53,837 nucleotides of DNA from Haplosporangium gracile (taxonomy: Eukaryota > Mortierellomycota > Mortierellomycetes > Mortierellales > Mortierellaceae). Positions 9,870-22,240 of the stretch are shown here, in pieces. The stretch lies in NCBI GenBank assembly GCA_015499985.1, contig JAAAUF010000140.1, forward strand, positions 1 to 53,837, given 5' to 3'. A program made the translations under genes and the position numbers. The notes beneath the pieces are model-generated. The model did no database searches. It was not told the origin of the DNA and worked only from the letters and a program-made list of their open reading frames with translations. Each line of letters opens with the position of its first letter. Positions within the stretch are counted from its first letter, which is position 1.

Positions 9870-9976
9870 CAACTAGTTGGGAAGCACACTCCTTCCCTCC
9901 TTCCCACGCGTTTCCTTCCTCCTGCTTTCTCCATTTATACACCCCGTTTACAAACACACACACCAAACCAACAATC

Positions 9977-10661
9977 ATGGCAACAGGATCCAGGACCAAC
10001 ACCGATGCAGGCGACAGCCAGAACAACTCCACAAACCCACAAGGAGTCCCCCGTCCACCGCGCATCCGCCGCCACGATCACCTCGTCACCTCGGACGAAG
10101 AAATGAAGGAATTCAACAAGGGCTACTACGCCAAGGCCCAGTCGCAGTACCTCGACCCCTGTCAGGCGCAGACAAAGGCGTCGATGAAGTGCATGGACGA
10201 GAATGGGTTCGATAAGAAAAAATGCACACGGTTCTTTAAGGATTATTCGGACTGCAAGCGGAAATGGGTATGTTTTGGCCTTTTTTTTTCCGTTTTGACA
10301 GCAATGGAATAATAGGCGCGGAAGAATACGCCGAAGTGGAAGTGGAAGTGGAGATGGAAATTGCCAGAGAAAGAAAAAAAAATCCCTTTTCTGGATTGCT
10401 TGCTGATGCAAAATTGCATTACACAGCGCAGATCCCTGAACGATTTTCTTATTCGGTCGACTCGTTCTGCGCAACCCACACTCGGGCGATCAAAAAATTG
10501 AACTAACGTCCTCTCATACTTCTGTTACTTTTTCCCCTCTATATATTGGATAGCTGGAGACATTGCGCGAGGATCGCAGGAAGAAGAACCTTGGCATCAT
10601 GGACGACGACGATATAGTCACACCTGAGATCAAGAAAGCAACCGCTTCCTCATCCTCATAA
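9977..10661 (+). CDS. COX23: COX23/CHCHD7-like twin CX9C mitochondrial protein
   Basis: Exon 1 is 9977-10267 and exon 2 is 10554-10661, with a 286-nt GT-AG intron at phase 0 after Trp97; the product is 132 residues. The twin CX9C motif is complete: Cys62 and Cys72, Cys83 and Cys93, each pair separated by nine residues, in the context DPCQ...SMKC and KKKC...YSDCKRKW. Such proteins are imported into the mitochondrial intermembrane space by Mia40 oxidative folding. Cox23 supports cytochrome c oxidase assembly and copper handling (known from yeast). The N-terminal 45 residues are polar, and the C-terminal tail after the intron is acidic. Related CX9C families (CHCHD7, Cmc, Cox19) are possible, but the spacing and the N..D...C...F..Y..CK..W pattern favour COX23. 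A CACGTG element lies upstream. Confidence 0.8.
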
Positions 10662-10981
10662 CCTCCTCTTTTTTTTTCCTTTCTGTATGTATCCGACCAA
10701 CAGTTGGACATCTAAAATAAACAACAAATACGATAGAGCGCAATTGAAGCTTGCAAGGCTTTGGTAGTGTTATGGTTGCAAAAGAAAAAAATGACAAATG
10801 CTTCTATTATTGTAATGTTTGAAAGGGTGAAGAGAGGACAAAGAAATACAAGGGAATAACCCTAAAGAACCCAAGGAACCGGAAAAAATTGGAAAAAAAA
10901 AATATATCTACAGACAACTCGCCCCTACTCCCCATCGAAAAAGCCCCCAGTTCGGGTTTCTCATAACTCAAATTTGGCCAA
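10662..10981. other. Convergent intergenic spacer
   Basis: About 320 bp between two convergent genes (COX23-like and MGE1). A+T-rich, with AATAAA-like stretches on both strands that could serve as 3' processing signals. No frame of interest. Confidence 0.5.
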
Positions 10982-11740
10982 TTAATCGGTGGACTGGACG
11001 ACACCGACCTGTGCTGGCCGGAGAACACGTCCCTTGATCATGAACCCGATCTTCTGGACATCAAAGACAGTGCCGGGCTCCTTTCCGGGCATGGGCACCT
11101 GGAAGTTGGCCTGGTGCAAGTTGGGATCAAACTTCTCGTTCATGGGGTCAAACGACTCAACGCCGTACCGCTTGAAGGTCTTGAGGAGTTCATCACGCGT
11201 CATGGCGACTCCGGTATGGAGCGACTTCAAGTGGGTGTTGGTCGACGACTCGGCAATTTCGTCCTGGGGAACATTCTTGATCGCCATGTTCAGAATGTCG
11301 GCGGTATCGAGGAGATCCTTGGCAAACTTTTGGATAGCATAGTCTTTGGTGTTGGCAACCTCCTTGGCGGTCCTCTGACGGAGGTTCTCCATATCGGCAA
11401 GTGTGCGCAATAAACGGTCCTGTTGCATATCAAGGAGATGATTGAAATGAATGGATGGTTGTGTATGTGCGCGAGGGTAAGATGGGGTAAAAGAACGAGG
11501 AGAAAGGGAGGATAATAAGGAGAAAGAAGAGAGAGAGATCCAAGAAACAGATCGGGTTAGTCAACGGTTCGATGCCAAAAAAAATGAAAGCGTGCGAACG
11601 CTTTCGTGCTTCCCTTTCTCTTGAAAGAACATGAAGAACATGCTTAACATGGCATAAAACATAACGAGGCCGATCAATTGATCCAAATAAACTATGCTGC
11701 ATAGTTATCCACTTCTGCTATTCCCACTCTCTCTCCCTAC

Positions 11741-11793
<53 letters not shown>

Positions 11794-12090
11794 TCAATTT
11801 GCTTATTTGTTTACCTTGACCTCAGCGAGCTGTTTGTCCTTGGCAGCCAAAGCCTCCTCGTGAGCAGTGTTCTTCTGTTCAGCTGCAGCCTCAGTAGCCT
11901 CTCCTGCCGATGCTGGTGCTCCTTCCTGCGCTGCCTCCTTGGTATCCTTGTTGTCATCCTTGTTGTTCTCTGTTGAGTAGAATCGCTGGTTCCAGATAGC
12001 AGAGGAAGGTCTTGATGTGATGGTGGTAGCGACGCGGGCGGTCTTGAAGGCCGAGCTCTTGAGTGACGACGAGAAGATGGCGAGCGACAT
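10982..12090 (-). CDS. MGE1: Mitochondrial GrpE homologue (nucleotide exchange factor)
   Basis: Exon 1 is 12090-11815 and exon 2 is 11419-10982, with a 395-nt GT-AG intron at phase 0; the product is 237 residues. The N-terminus is Ser/Arg/Ala-rich with few acids (MSLAIFSSSLKSSAFKTARV), a mitochondrial presequence, followed by an acidic Ala/Glu-rich segment. The GrpE signature follows: RTLADMENLRQRTAKE (long dimerising helix), KFAKDLLDTADILNMAI, and in the beta-wing MNEKFDPNLHQA and GFMIKGRVLRPAQVGVV. Mge1 releases ADP from matrix Hsp70 (Ssc1) during protein import and folding and in Fe-S cluster transfer. The length fits mitochondrial GrpE. The intron contains a long (CT)n(CA)n microsatellite. 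Confidence 0.95.
11739..11794. repeat. (CT)n(CA)n compound microsatellite in MGE1 intron
   Basis: A run of CT dinucleotides is followed directly by CA dinucleotides, about 55 bp. In the MGE1 transcript it reads as a (TG)n(AG)n tract starting about 20 nt after the 5' splice site. It is probably neutral length-variable DNA, but its place close to the donor makes an effect on splicing conceivable. Confidence 0.8.
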
Positions 12091-12631
12091 TGTTATGTTG
12101 ATTGGTTGTTGTTGGTGATGTGAGGGTGGGGGTAATAAAGAGGAAGAAAGAAGGGAAAAGTAGGAAAGGAGGAGTAGAAATAGAAAAGGAAGAAGGAAGG
12201 GGAAGCGGGAAGTGAAGTGTGAAAGAAGGAGGAATGGTCGGAACGGAAAAGAATCCAATGGAAAGATCAACTGCTGCACTCTGTGGGTACTGTCCTCCAG
12301 TGTGCCCTTCTTTTGTCTAACGGGGAAGTGCGCTTCTTTTCCCTTTTGTGTGCCCAACAAAAAAATAACAGGCGCCAAATTCGAAAGAGCAAACAACGAG
12401 ATTCAGCAGTCACCCTTCCTGTTTACTGAACAGTTGCCTTATATGGGTGAGCCGCCAAAAGGTGTGTCATTTTTCCTGGAGAAAAACTCTCTTTTTCTTT
12501 CCTACTCCCCGACAAAAAGACATCATAACTAACAAAAAACGATCGACAAAGAAACAAGTTTTATGTCTGCGTCTCTATGTGAATAAGATATGCGCGCTTA
12601 ATGTATTTGTCTATGCTAGAAGAAAGGTAAC
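12091..12631. other. MGE1 upstream region / spacer
   Basis: Promoter and leader of MGE1 (reading leftwards), with purine-rich sequence on the plus strand and a TATA-like CTTATATGGG near 12437. The rest reaches the 3' end of the zinc-knuckle gene. No additional gene is seen. Confidence 0.5.
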
Positions 12632-13777
12632 TTAGAAGGAAACAACCTTCTTGGCAGCCTTGACGGGGGCCTTAACCATCCGCTTGACCGCCTTCTGCTC
12701 CTCCGTCAGCTTCCGCTTCTCATCCACAAAGATATGGAAATCATCATCATCTGCACCCTGGACCAAGTCAATCTTTCCCAAAGTCACAGTACCAACATCC
12801 TCCTTGGTCAACGTACAATCCCTCGCCAAATGATCCACCTTGTTACAGAACCGACATGATCCTCCCTTAGGGTACAGACCCTTCTCGTTCTTTGGGCAGG
12901 CACCTGCCAAATGCCCCTGTTCCTTGCAGACAAAACAGGTTGCAAACTTGAACTTGTTTCCGTCCTTGGACAGCTTTTTGCAATCCTTGGTTGTGTGCTC
13001 CAATGACCCACAGCTATAACACATCCCGACTCCTGTGCTTTCCTTGCAGTTCTTGGCGCTGTGTCCCGTCTTGCGACATGCAAAGCAGACCTAGTGATAT
13101 TATACGCATGCAATCAATTAGACCAATTAGTTTTTTTTTGATCGTTGCATATTTCATGTAGAAAAAGCTTTGTTCTGCTGGCTTCAAGATCAATGATTTT
13201 CCTGCACTTCAATCGCCCTTTCCCGACTTGATCATGGAGACTTACAGATGCGTTGCCCCTCTCCTTCTGTCTCCTCAAACGTCTCCTCTCAGATTTAGCA
13301 GATTTCATATCTAATAGGCATTATAAATAGATCAAAAAAATAAAAAATAAAAAAAACTTAGAAACACGACAACCTGACAAGCAAACCATATGATGACCAT
13401 ATCATTCTCTCCACAAGGAACAACAAAGTATTACCTTGATCTGGCGCGCCAGGTTTGCCATCCTTGCCCTCCTTGGCACCACCCTTCTTCTTGTTATTCT
13501 TCGTCTTCTTGGAAGGTCCTGGTCCTGCACCCTCACTCTGGGCTCCTCCTGCTGCTCCTGACTCTGTATTTTTTTCTTTTGGTGCTCCCGATGCTGAATC
13601 CTCTGCTTTCCGCTTCTTGCTGTTATTCTCACTCTGGGACTTGGGTGCAGCAGGAGCAGGGGTGGGGGCAGCGGCAGGTGCGTTCTGAACCTGCTTGGCA
13701 GGCATCAGAGGGGTGACTGCAAAGGCCTCTCCGGCATCAACATGGCGTTTCCGTTCCAACTTTGTGTATCTTGTCAT
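12632..13777 (-). CDS. ZCCHC9/AIR-like zinc-knuckle RNA-binding protein
   Basis: Exons are 13777-13435, 13310-13246 (65 nt) and 13090-12632, all GT-AG; the product is 288 residues. The N-terminal third is basic and low complexity (KKRKAED; SKKTKNNKKKGG), a likely nuclear/nucleolar signal. Exon 2 is an Arg/Lys-rich helix (RRRLRRQKERG). Exon 3 carries four CCHC zinc knuckles in tandem: CFACRKTGHSAKNC, CYSCGSLEHTTKDC, CFVCKEQGHLAGAC and CRFCNKVDHLARDC. Spacing and linkers (KFATCFVCKEQGHL, NEKGLYPKGGSC) closely match vertebrate ZCCHC9, and the knuckles resemble those of yeast Air1/Air2, which guide TRAMP-dependent RNA decay. The role in RNA processing is inferred from the family. The first exon-intron junction completes Asp115. 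Confidence 0.88.
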
Positions 13778-14227
13778 ATTGTCTTGGGGATTGTTTGGAG
13801 GATGGAAGGTTAATGGGTGTGTCGAAAGGAATGAGAACGAAGCGAAAGCCAAAGTCCAACCAAAGGTAAGGGCGTTTCTTTTTTTTTTACGAAAGAAAAA
13901 CAAGTGACTCGCAAAAATCAAGAATGTTAAGGGGATTTCAGGCACAAGAAGCGTGTTGACTAAAGACAACGCTGCGTAAATAGCACGAGAAAATGAAATT
14001 ACGGGCTAACTATGAGTTGTCGGACTATAGCAAAGCCAACTTTCCCTCTTTGTTCACTCAAAAGCATACTGACCAACGACGTTGTTTTCAAGTGTGGCAA
14101 GGAAGGAGACTTGAAGAAGCAGAGAGGAGAATATGTTATATGGTAATGAAATGATTATGTGTTTTGTTATGGTGACGGCGGTAAGTTGATCGAATGAAAA
14201 AATGATGTTCGGCTATATAGTTGCCCA
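13778..14227. other. Zinc-knuckle gene promoter / spacer
   Basis: Upstream DNA of the zinc-knuckle gene and downstream DNA of the monooxygenase gene. It carries copy 2 of the dispersed repeat (13976-14029). No gene is seen. Confidence 0.5.
13976..14029 (+). repeat. Dispersed repeat, copy 2
   Basis: Same 48-54-bp unit as at 7377-7424 (GTAAATAGCACGAGAAAATG ... GTTGTCGGACTATA). This copy has an extra CTAACTAT-type segment before GAGTTGTCGG and lacks a GAA triplet. Intergenic. Confidence 0.75.
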
Positions 14228-16783
14228 TTAGCTTCTTATACTGAGGGATCGAGTAGACCGAAACTCACGTTCATCTTCACTCAACTTCACAGACTTGACA
14301 GACTGCGCCCCGCGATTCCGAATCGGTGGCAAGAAATTCAGCAACGGCCTCACTTGCGTCTTGTCCACCGACGCGGCCTGGATCCAGCTCGGCAAGTTGA
14401 ACACAAGCTTGCGTTTGAAATCCGCACTCCAACCCTGGCTATTGATCATATTGGCGATCTGACCTGACGACTGGACGGCAGCCTTGGCTGCGGGCAGGCG
14501 TTCCTCTTGGTAGGCCTCAAAGACTAGCCGAATATCGTTGTAGGTGTAGGGCGACTCGAGCTTGTAAAAGAGGTTTGTCAGACAGATCGCATCCATGATG
14601 GCCTGTTCGGCTCCTTGACCCGAGAATGAGACAAACTAATTAGCCAAAGAAAAGTTCGGAGATTCGGAACGGCGTTCAGTGGATCAGTGGTTTTTTTTCT
14701 CAGTCTCAGTGCGGACATTGACAAAAATCAACATGACTCCTGGAGAGCATAGGCGGACATATCCAATGGAAAAAATGACTGGTGTCTTTTCGTACCTTGT
14801 GGCAGGCTACGCGAGGTCAGGATGAACAGATATTTCATAGGAAAAGGGTGACAAGAAGATGAGACGGGAACAGATAATAGGAAGAGGCATTTAAGATTGT
14901 GAGAAATCGCGATGTCAAGGTCAAAGGACAAAAGATTCTAGAAAAAGAAATGCCTTGGGGGAAGTGCGCGCGTTCAGATCGATCAAAAAACAGTTTGGTT
15001 ATTTTTTACCTTCGCCGATGAGCACTGTGCGGCCATAATGCCATGTCTTGTAATGCTGTTGAAGGGAAGGAAAGGGGGGAAATGCAACAACCGTAACACA
15101 AGGTTAATGCAGTGTTGCATCAGGAGTTGAAACTTAAAGCGGATAATAAAGAGCAACATAAACAATGTAAGGTGCATACCTTTTCTTCTACAAGAATTTT
15201 GGTAATGCACTCTCGAGAGGTGTTCTTGATCAAGTCGGCAAGGGTGCCGCCAAACGGGATCTTGAGATCCTTGATCAACAGACACGTCCTCTCAGCCTCT
15301 TCTTGTCCAAACTGCGACACCATAAAGTTCTCATCGCCGATATTGTTCGTCAACAATGGCCCAGTCACGCTCCAGTTGACCTTGTCCCCTGACGTTGGAG
15401 AGATCCACAACTATTGATACAACAAGGCGCAATTTAGAGACAGATTTATCAAGCCACGCTGTACCATATCAAACATCAGAAGAAAGAGAATGGCAGGACT
15501 TACTGTATAGGGAGAATCCTTGCCAATGACAATGTTACACTCGCCAAACTCATCGCTGACACCTTGGTACTGGCTTGCATTCAAGGGGTTGGTCAGACCA
15601 ATGATGGCGTTCTGTGTAAACTTGAGCGCCTCCATATCGGACTTTGGCAAGAATGCTTTTTCTTTCAGGCTTCGGTAGAGGTTTTGTCGGACAGCTGAGT
15701 GTGCGCCATCCGCCCCAATAAGGACCGAAGCTTGCTCGATGTGGCCATTTGCACAGCGGACCTGGACACCGGCATCTCCACTGACGACGTCGAGAACATA
15801 ACGGCCCCAGAGGATGCGATCGTGGCGCATCTTTGAGATGAGAATTTGACAAAACTCTGTCCGCTGAACAATGTATGAGTAAAAGCCATATCTACATAAA
15901 GGGTGCAGAGTGGAGATTGCGTGAGCAAAATTGAGTGAAAGTGAAAATGTGGTCTGAGCATGGGTATGAGGTACGAGAATACGTCTCAACTAGGTATATG
16001 GGCCAGGAGAGATAGTTGCACAAACAAATGTGTAAACAAACACGCATAGTTTGTTACATAACAAAAAGAAGAACTAAAAATGAAGCGCAGTGATCTAAGC
16101 TCGTTTTGTTGGTGTCGATGTCGTTGTCGTTGTCGTTGTCGTTGTTGTTGCCGTTGTTGTCGTTGTTACTGCATACATGTATTGCTTTGTGGTAGTTCAA
16201 GCGGCATAAGATACCAACGACGAACATATAATGGACAGAACAGCATGGCAGGGACTCAACAATCGCGAAAAAAAACAGGGTAGGATAGGAGGTAGAAAAA
16301 GCTGAGTAGACTCCTAAAGAGAGTTTGGGCCATCGGGGGTAACGTTCAAACATATAGAGTTGCTACTGTTTACCTGTCCTTGGTGAAGGTGCAGTCAAGT
16401 TTGCCTACAATGGACATATTGTGTTTCCGCAGATTGACACACGAGATTGGTTTGGCAATTTCCATGACCTCGTCCAACAGGCCCAGCTGCTCCATTGCAT
16501 GAAGAGTATTTGAGGTCAATTGGATGGTCGTCTTGGGCACCTGAAGCTTATTCATCCTCTCAAGGATCACATAGTCGATCCCTGCTCGCTCTAGACAGTA
16601 GCCAAGCATGAGCCCTCCTATGCCTGCTCCTACAATCAGGACCCTGAATTGTGGCTTCTCGAGTAGACTGGAGTATGGGTAAACGGAGGAGTAGGAAGGT
16701 GTTGTGGAGATAGACGAGTCTGTTGTTGGTAATGTTGACCTCGCACTAGAGGCAGTCGACTGTGATCGTTTTGAACTCGGCAT
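14228..16783 (-). CDS. FAD-dependent monooxygenase (salicylate-hydroxylase / UbiH-like), six exons
   Basis: Exons: 16783-16374, 15891-15504, 15410-15180, 15055-15010, 14805-14795 (11 nt) and 14635-14228; the product is 497 residues. The phases add up exactly and all introns are GT-AG. Motifs of class A flavoprotein hydroxylases are present: Rossmann GAGIGGLMLGYCLERAGID (residues 52-70) ending in the ribose-binding Glu of VILER; the DG motif GADGAHSAVR (196-205); and the FAD motif WHYGRTVLIGEACHK (the last six residues 357-362), where the usual GDA is GEA. Next comes SGQGAEQAIMDA. The ACHK part is encoded by the 11-nt microexon. The N-terminal 45 residues are Ser/Thr-rich and not conserved. 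The substrate is unknown; related enzymes hydroxylate aromatic or polyketide compounds with NAD(P)H and O2. No secondary-metabolism genes surround it. Intron 1 holds a (GTTGTC)n-like tract near 16105-16160. Confidence 0.88.
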
Positions 16784-19700
16784 TATCGATAATTGAGGTG
16801 TGGTGAGATGTGATTAGTTAGAGGAGGGAGGACGAGAGATTAAAGGTGGAGGGAAGGAAGGAAAGAGGTCAAAACAGAGAAAGAGAAAGGCAGCAGAAAG
16901 TCGGTTTGGTTTGTTGCTGTTGTGGTGGTTATTATTGAGATGTTGTTGTAGGTATGCGGTGAGAAGTATGAGTTGGGTTGATAAGGGTGGGAGAAACAGA
17001 AAAGAAACGAGAATAAAAAAGGTACGCCAGTCCGAAGAAGCGAAAATGTCTTGAAAAGGGGTGAATTGTGATCAAGGTTAAGGCTGAGTGAGGCTAGAAC
17101 CAAACAAAGTGTCAAGAAAAAAAAAGGTACCGAGGGAGAGCTTCAACAGGAGGAAGAAAGGAGGTAGACAAAGGAAGTTGGGTTGAATGGGGCAGAGTTA
17201 AGTCGAGAATGAGTATGAATGAATGAAAAGAATAGGAGGAATGAATGGGAAGAATGAATGGTGAATGAGAGAGGTAAGGAGGGGTCAAAATGAAGGTGGA
17301 GTTGTGGGTGAAGTTGAAGAATAGAAAAGAGAATTGAAGGAACAACAAGAGAAAAGGTAAAAGGGAATTGTTGTCGGCGTTGTTTGTTTGTTTGTTGTTG
17401 TTGGATTGTGAAAGTGGGTCCGTTGTGTATTGTTTGTGAGAGTGTGCAGTATGTGTGTGAGAGTATAACAGTAGAGAAGTGGTGGGGCAGTGAGGAGAGT
17501 AGAAAAAAAGGAGGGCACAGAGTAAAGCAGCAGACAGCGGGGGCTGTGGCAAAGAAGGAGGGTATTTTAGAAGTGAGAAGAGAAGGAGAAGCAAAAGAAA
17601 GAGAAGTAGAAAGCGAAGGAGAGAAGGGAGGGAAGAAGGGAAAGAGTGAGCGGAGGAACAAAAAACGACAAAGGAATAAAGTAGGGAATAATGAGACAAA
17701 AGAAGCCATCTGAACCACACTGTACACACAACTCTACTCGAGACAGACTTCTTTCTTCTTCCTCTTTTGCTCCTGTGCCTGAAAAGAGTGAGGGTCCTCC
17801 CCTCTCTACTCCGTCTCTTCTTTTTTCTTCTTTCCTTACGTTCTCCTGTCAGACTTCAGCGCCAACAAAATCACAACGGTCGATCCTCGGTCAGGTCAGC
17901 ATAAACACGACAGGTAATTGCGCCATCTTCTCAATCATCAACGCACAACGTGTCTATCTATCCTTGCTGTCAGCACGCACACATGTCTGCCCTTCTATCT
18001 CGTTAATCACTGCGCAGACATAACCCGCCCTCCTTCTATCTTTCTTTTTCTCTTTTCGCCTTCCTTTCTTTTACTTTTCTGCTAGTCACCAAAATGCAGG
18101 GCGATGTCTTTTCGCCTTTTCGCTCTTTACGTCGATCTACTTAGATTTTATTTGATTTGGATTGTGTTCATCTCTTACTTTGCCACTTCCCATTGTAACG
18201 TTTGCATGCCATCCAGCATCGAAAAAAGCAATGCGCATCTTCATTTTGTGCAACACCGTGCATCCACCTGTTGACAAGACCCTTGTTTTACCTGCTTTGT
18301 CCAAAGAGAGCACTTAACGTCCCTTGTTCCTTGTTACCCAGACCGGTCATCCTCAACTTCAATTGATAGTACAACCGTGCATAATAGATCTTCATTTATC
18401 ACGCACCCCTGTAGTGTGGCAAGAAAAATTAGAAAATAGTAAACCACCCTTGTGCACTTATGTCCTTGGCCTTTTTTCTCCTGCTATCCTTTTGTATGCC
18501 CTACAGAGGGTACTCCATTCACATACATGGCCCAGAAGTCCGGTGACCTTATTGCAGCTTTTATTGAGACCTCTTTCACTTTCCTATTCATATACCGCAG
18601 CGTACCATTTCAGACACCTAAGTACTGTTTGCATACATATACATACACACATGGGGTGGGTACACGGGTAAGACTACCAGAACATAAAAATGAGGTGAGG
18701 CAAATATTCATCGGGTGCATCGGATAGTTACCATAATATATGCAAGCATACAGCAAACTGCAGCCCAGTGTATTCACCCTCATTTCATCCTTCACCCGCC
18801 ACTCGCTCTTATCGCAATAATGTCATCAACATGGCGCCTGCCTGGAAATGAATAGATTGCAATTGAAACTGAAAGGGTAGAAGAGGCAGCCGGTCCATGA
18901 AAAAAAAGAAAAAAAAAAAGATGGGCGAGCGTAAAGGTAGGGAAAATACGGAAGAGGGAGTAGGAGACACGAGGTGAAAAGGTGAGTGGATAAGCCAAAA
19001 AAGTGAAAAAATGAGGTGAGGAGGTGAGCCCAATAGCCACTCAGCCTACCAACTTGGAGAAGCCAGAGTGTATAATGGGATGAAGGCTTGAAAAAATGAA
19101 GGAGGAATGCAAAAAATAAAAAAGCGTGGTAAGTTTTGACTGTTGTCAATATTATCATCATCATCATCATTATCATCGAGTGAAAAGAAAGAGATAAAGA
19201 AGGTAGACGAAAAGACAAACACTGCCCAGCTCTTTCTCTCCTATTCAATGTCCGTTGCTATTCGTTGTTCAGAACTGAACTCCTTTCTCGTATCTCTTTC
19301 AAAAACCGCCCCATTCCATGAGATGTTTTTTTTTATTTTTCTAATCCTCCTATGCATTGTTTATCATTCTCTTTCTTTCAGTCCTCTCATCGCTTCCTCT
19401 TCCACCCCTCCCCTTCTTTTTCTAATACTATCTTTCTCTGGATCATAATTCGTCGTCCGTTCAAATCCTAGGCTCATCTCTCTTACACTTTCTCGGCTAT
19501 AAAAATAATAAGAAAACAGATGCATGTTCCATACTCCATGCATAAAACAGCTAAAAGAACATTAGATACTTATAGGGGTATAGAAAGTGGAAGGGAATAC
19601 AACAGCAGCAGCAGGCTCGATTGAGCGCCAACTGCCTCAGCTCAGCAATATGTTCTGAGTTGTTATCAATTCCTGGATCCTAGAACAATGAAAAACTCAA

Positions 19701-20170
19701 TGTGCCATGTGCTAAACCATAACATCGATGATGTATTTTTGGTCCGCTTGTGCCTGTGAGCAATTTTTTTTTTTTTTGAAAGAGAAAAAAAATGGATCAG
19801 TCCTATTTGAACCAGCCAAAATTAATATGCGGTGCCACGCAAATTGAAAACCTCTATCTGTCTTCCACATTGTTCAGGTACATAGTGGCAGCCGTGTACG
19901 GTACATCTGCAATGAGAAAAGCAAGACAATGTGGCTCATATTATGGTGAAGAGCTGGTTGAGAGGAAGGAGTACGGGCGCCGCGGAGGATGAGTTTGTAC
20001 CGTACATAGGCCAGACAACAAATAGGGTACTAACAACAAAGCAAGCGGGTGAATTTTTTGCCTAGTGGCAATTTTGCAAAAGCTGCATCATTGCTGCTGC
20101 GGCGAAGCTGTTGCTAGAAAGAGACTCCAGAAGCCGAGGAGAACGAGGGGATGGACTGCCCTTTCGGGCT

Positions 20171-20196
20171 ACGTGTCACGTGCATTATTTCACGTG
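20171..20196. promoter_or_regulatory. Paired CACGTG E-boxes
   Basis: ACGTG at 20171, CACGTG at 20177-20182 and CACGTG at 20191-20196 lie within 26 bp. The two full sites are 14 bp apart centre to centre and both are followed by CA. Tandem E-boxes are typical binding sites for bHLH factors. The nearest gene starts are far away (expansin-like, 2.2 kb), so the target is unknown. Confidence 0.3.
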
Positions 20197-22240
20197 CAAT
20201 GAGGACTGCTTATACGGTCTCTCGTTCTGCGGACATCGAATGGGCAAACCCCTGACTGACTGTGGAAGTGAATGGCTGTTTCAATCAACCTATGCTTGAT
20301 GAAGCGGATAGAAGGATTTCGACTGCACTGAAGATCAATGCCACTAATTTCCTTCACTTGTTCGGCCCTTCCTACATCATTAGTTCCTGATTAAATAACA
20401 AAGTTCAAACAGATCACCCTAGGAGAAGCTAGGAGAAGGAGAGAGGAAAGTCATTCCTGTAGACATGTCCATTAGTAAACAACTATCCCTCTAGTACACA
20501 AAAACCGGTAGTCCATACTATAGAATACACCATAACCCAACGAGGCTTTCGTTTGCATTAAACATAGGTACCACTTAGGCAAGTAGTCAAAGATGAGAGA
20601 GCCTAGATGCCCTCTCGCTTGGCACTCACAATTGATCCGCATTGCCAATGAACGCCTTGATTTGAACCCTCTATGGACCCACTTTGTGTCCTCATTAATT
20701 ATTCATCAGAGACAAAGGGGGACCACGTTTTATTTCTCTTTCCCTCTATCTCTCAATCCAGGGGAAGGAGGAGGTATCTGCATTTAGTAAATACATTATT
20801 ATCAACCCCATTCATTGGTGGTTGAATGTTAGGTCGATGTCTGAGAAAGATAAAGGATTTGGATGAACAAAACGAGGAGGGAGAGGGAATCTGCGAAGAA
20901 TTAATTTAGATCTGAACCCCTGTCCAGCTTATCATATCAACGCTTCCCCTTGCAGGTTGTTTGATGCTTATTCTGCTATCAACCCTCGTTTATTTTTTTA
21001 TCCCCTATTATGCAAAGATCGCCCTCAATTATCTTAATCGGAAAGGACGAAAGGTGAGGGGCGTAGATCGGTCAGCGACCATAGCACAACCAAACATCGT
21101 CGTGACACAAAAAATAAGAGTAAAAAATCATTAAAGAAACAAAGACCTCTTTCCTCATTCTTGATCTTCTACTTAATCCTTAACCCGCCCTGTTATTCAA
21201 TCGGGTTGTTTGTAGATAATTGTGTTGGTCTTAGGTCCCCTTTGTTTTTTTCGGTCAGGGTCACTCGACCTTTCGCCCAATGCAACATCCTGCTGTGCAA
21301 TAAAATACAGTGCGTTTTTCTTCCCCTGCCCATTTGCTAGTCATCATCTTCCCTTTTTGTGTTGTTCAGACCACACTGCGGATTCATACAACGCTTTGGC
21401 GCCAGGGTTTTTTTTGGCACTAGTAAGTCGGAAAAACAAAAGGACTCAAGCATAGGCCGTGCCTTAATAAAAGAAAGGAAATGAAAACCAATAAGGAAAG
21501 AGGGACGTGAGACACAGCCAATTTCAGTTCCCGCCCCTGAGGGTTGACGCACATTTTCCCCTCCGCTTGGCTGTGAATCTCGATTTCTCATTGGGTCTGA
21601 CGATGATGAGCTGAGTCAGGTCCAAGAAAAAATACAGGGTCCCCAATGACATTTGGCCAAAGTTCCTTACGACAGATAAAGGACACAGGTACGAACAGCA
21701 ACGAGTGAGCTTCTAATGCTCTTTTTTAGAAAATTCTTTAACGTTTTGTGAAGGGCGGAAAAATAGAAGATTGCCTGTAATGGACATAACATAGCTGAGA
21801 GGAAGGAGCTTTCATTTTCTCCGCTTTGGAAACCCCCCCCCCAAGTCCATCAATCACCATCCTATCCCTTTTTGCGTTGGCCCAGACGAACGTTTGGATC
21901 TCAGATGGTCAAGGGACCAAAATCAAACAAAAAAAAGGCGATTTTGATGGCGGTGATCAGACGAGAGCAGGACACAGAACAACAATCTGAGTGATAACTA
22001 ACTCACACACTGACATTATACGCCTTACTTGGTTCTTTCTGGCTCACAAAGGTGAGGAAACCCCAAACACACAACACACACAACTAAAAAGATACCAAAA
22101 GTAGCGAGGATCATTCATACTGGGGCACCGGCACAGGCAGCTCCAAAAGCCAACTCCTCTCTGTTAGTATTCAGTCCTCCATTACAAAGTTGATTGAGAT
22201 TCAACAATTCAAAAAAACAAAAGCGCCATCGTCTTTCACA

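Noticed and set aside
17112..17729. Two 200-codon frames on minus strand
   Set aside because: Low-complexity Ser/Leu/Phe/His strings in strand-asymmetric DNA; no splice partners or motifs; better explained as leader/promoter DNA.
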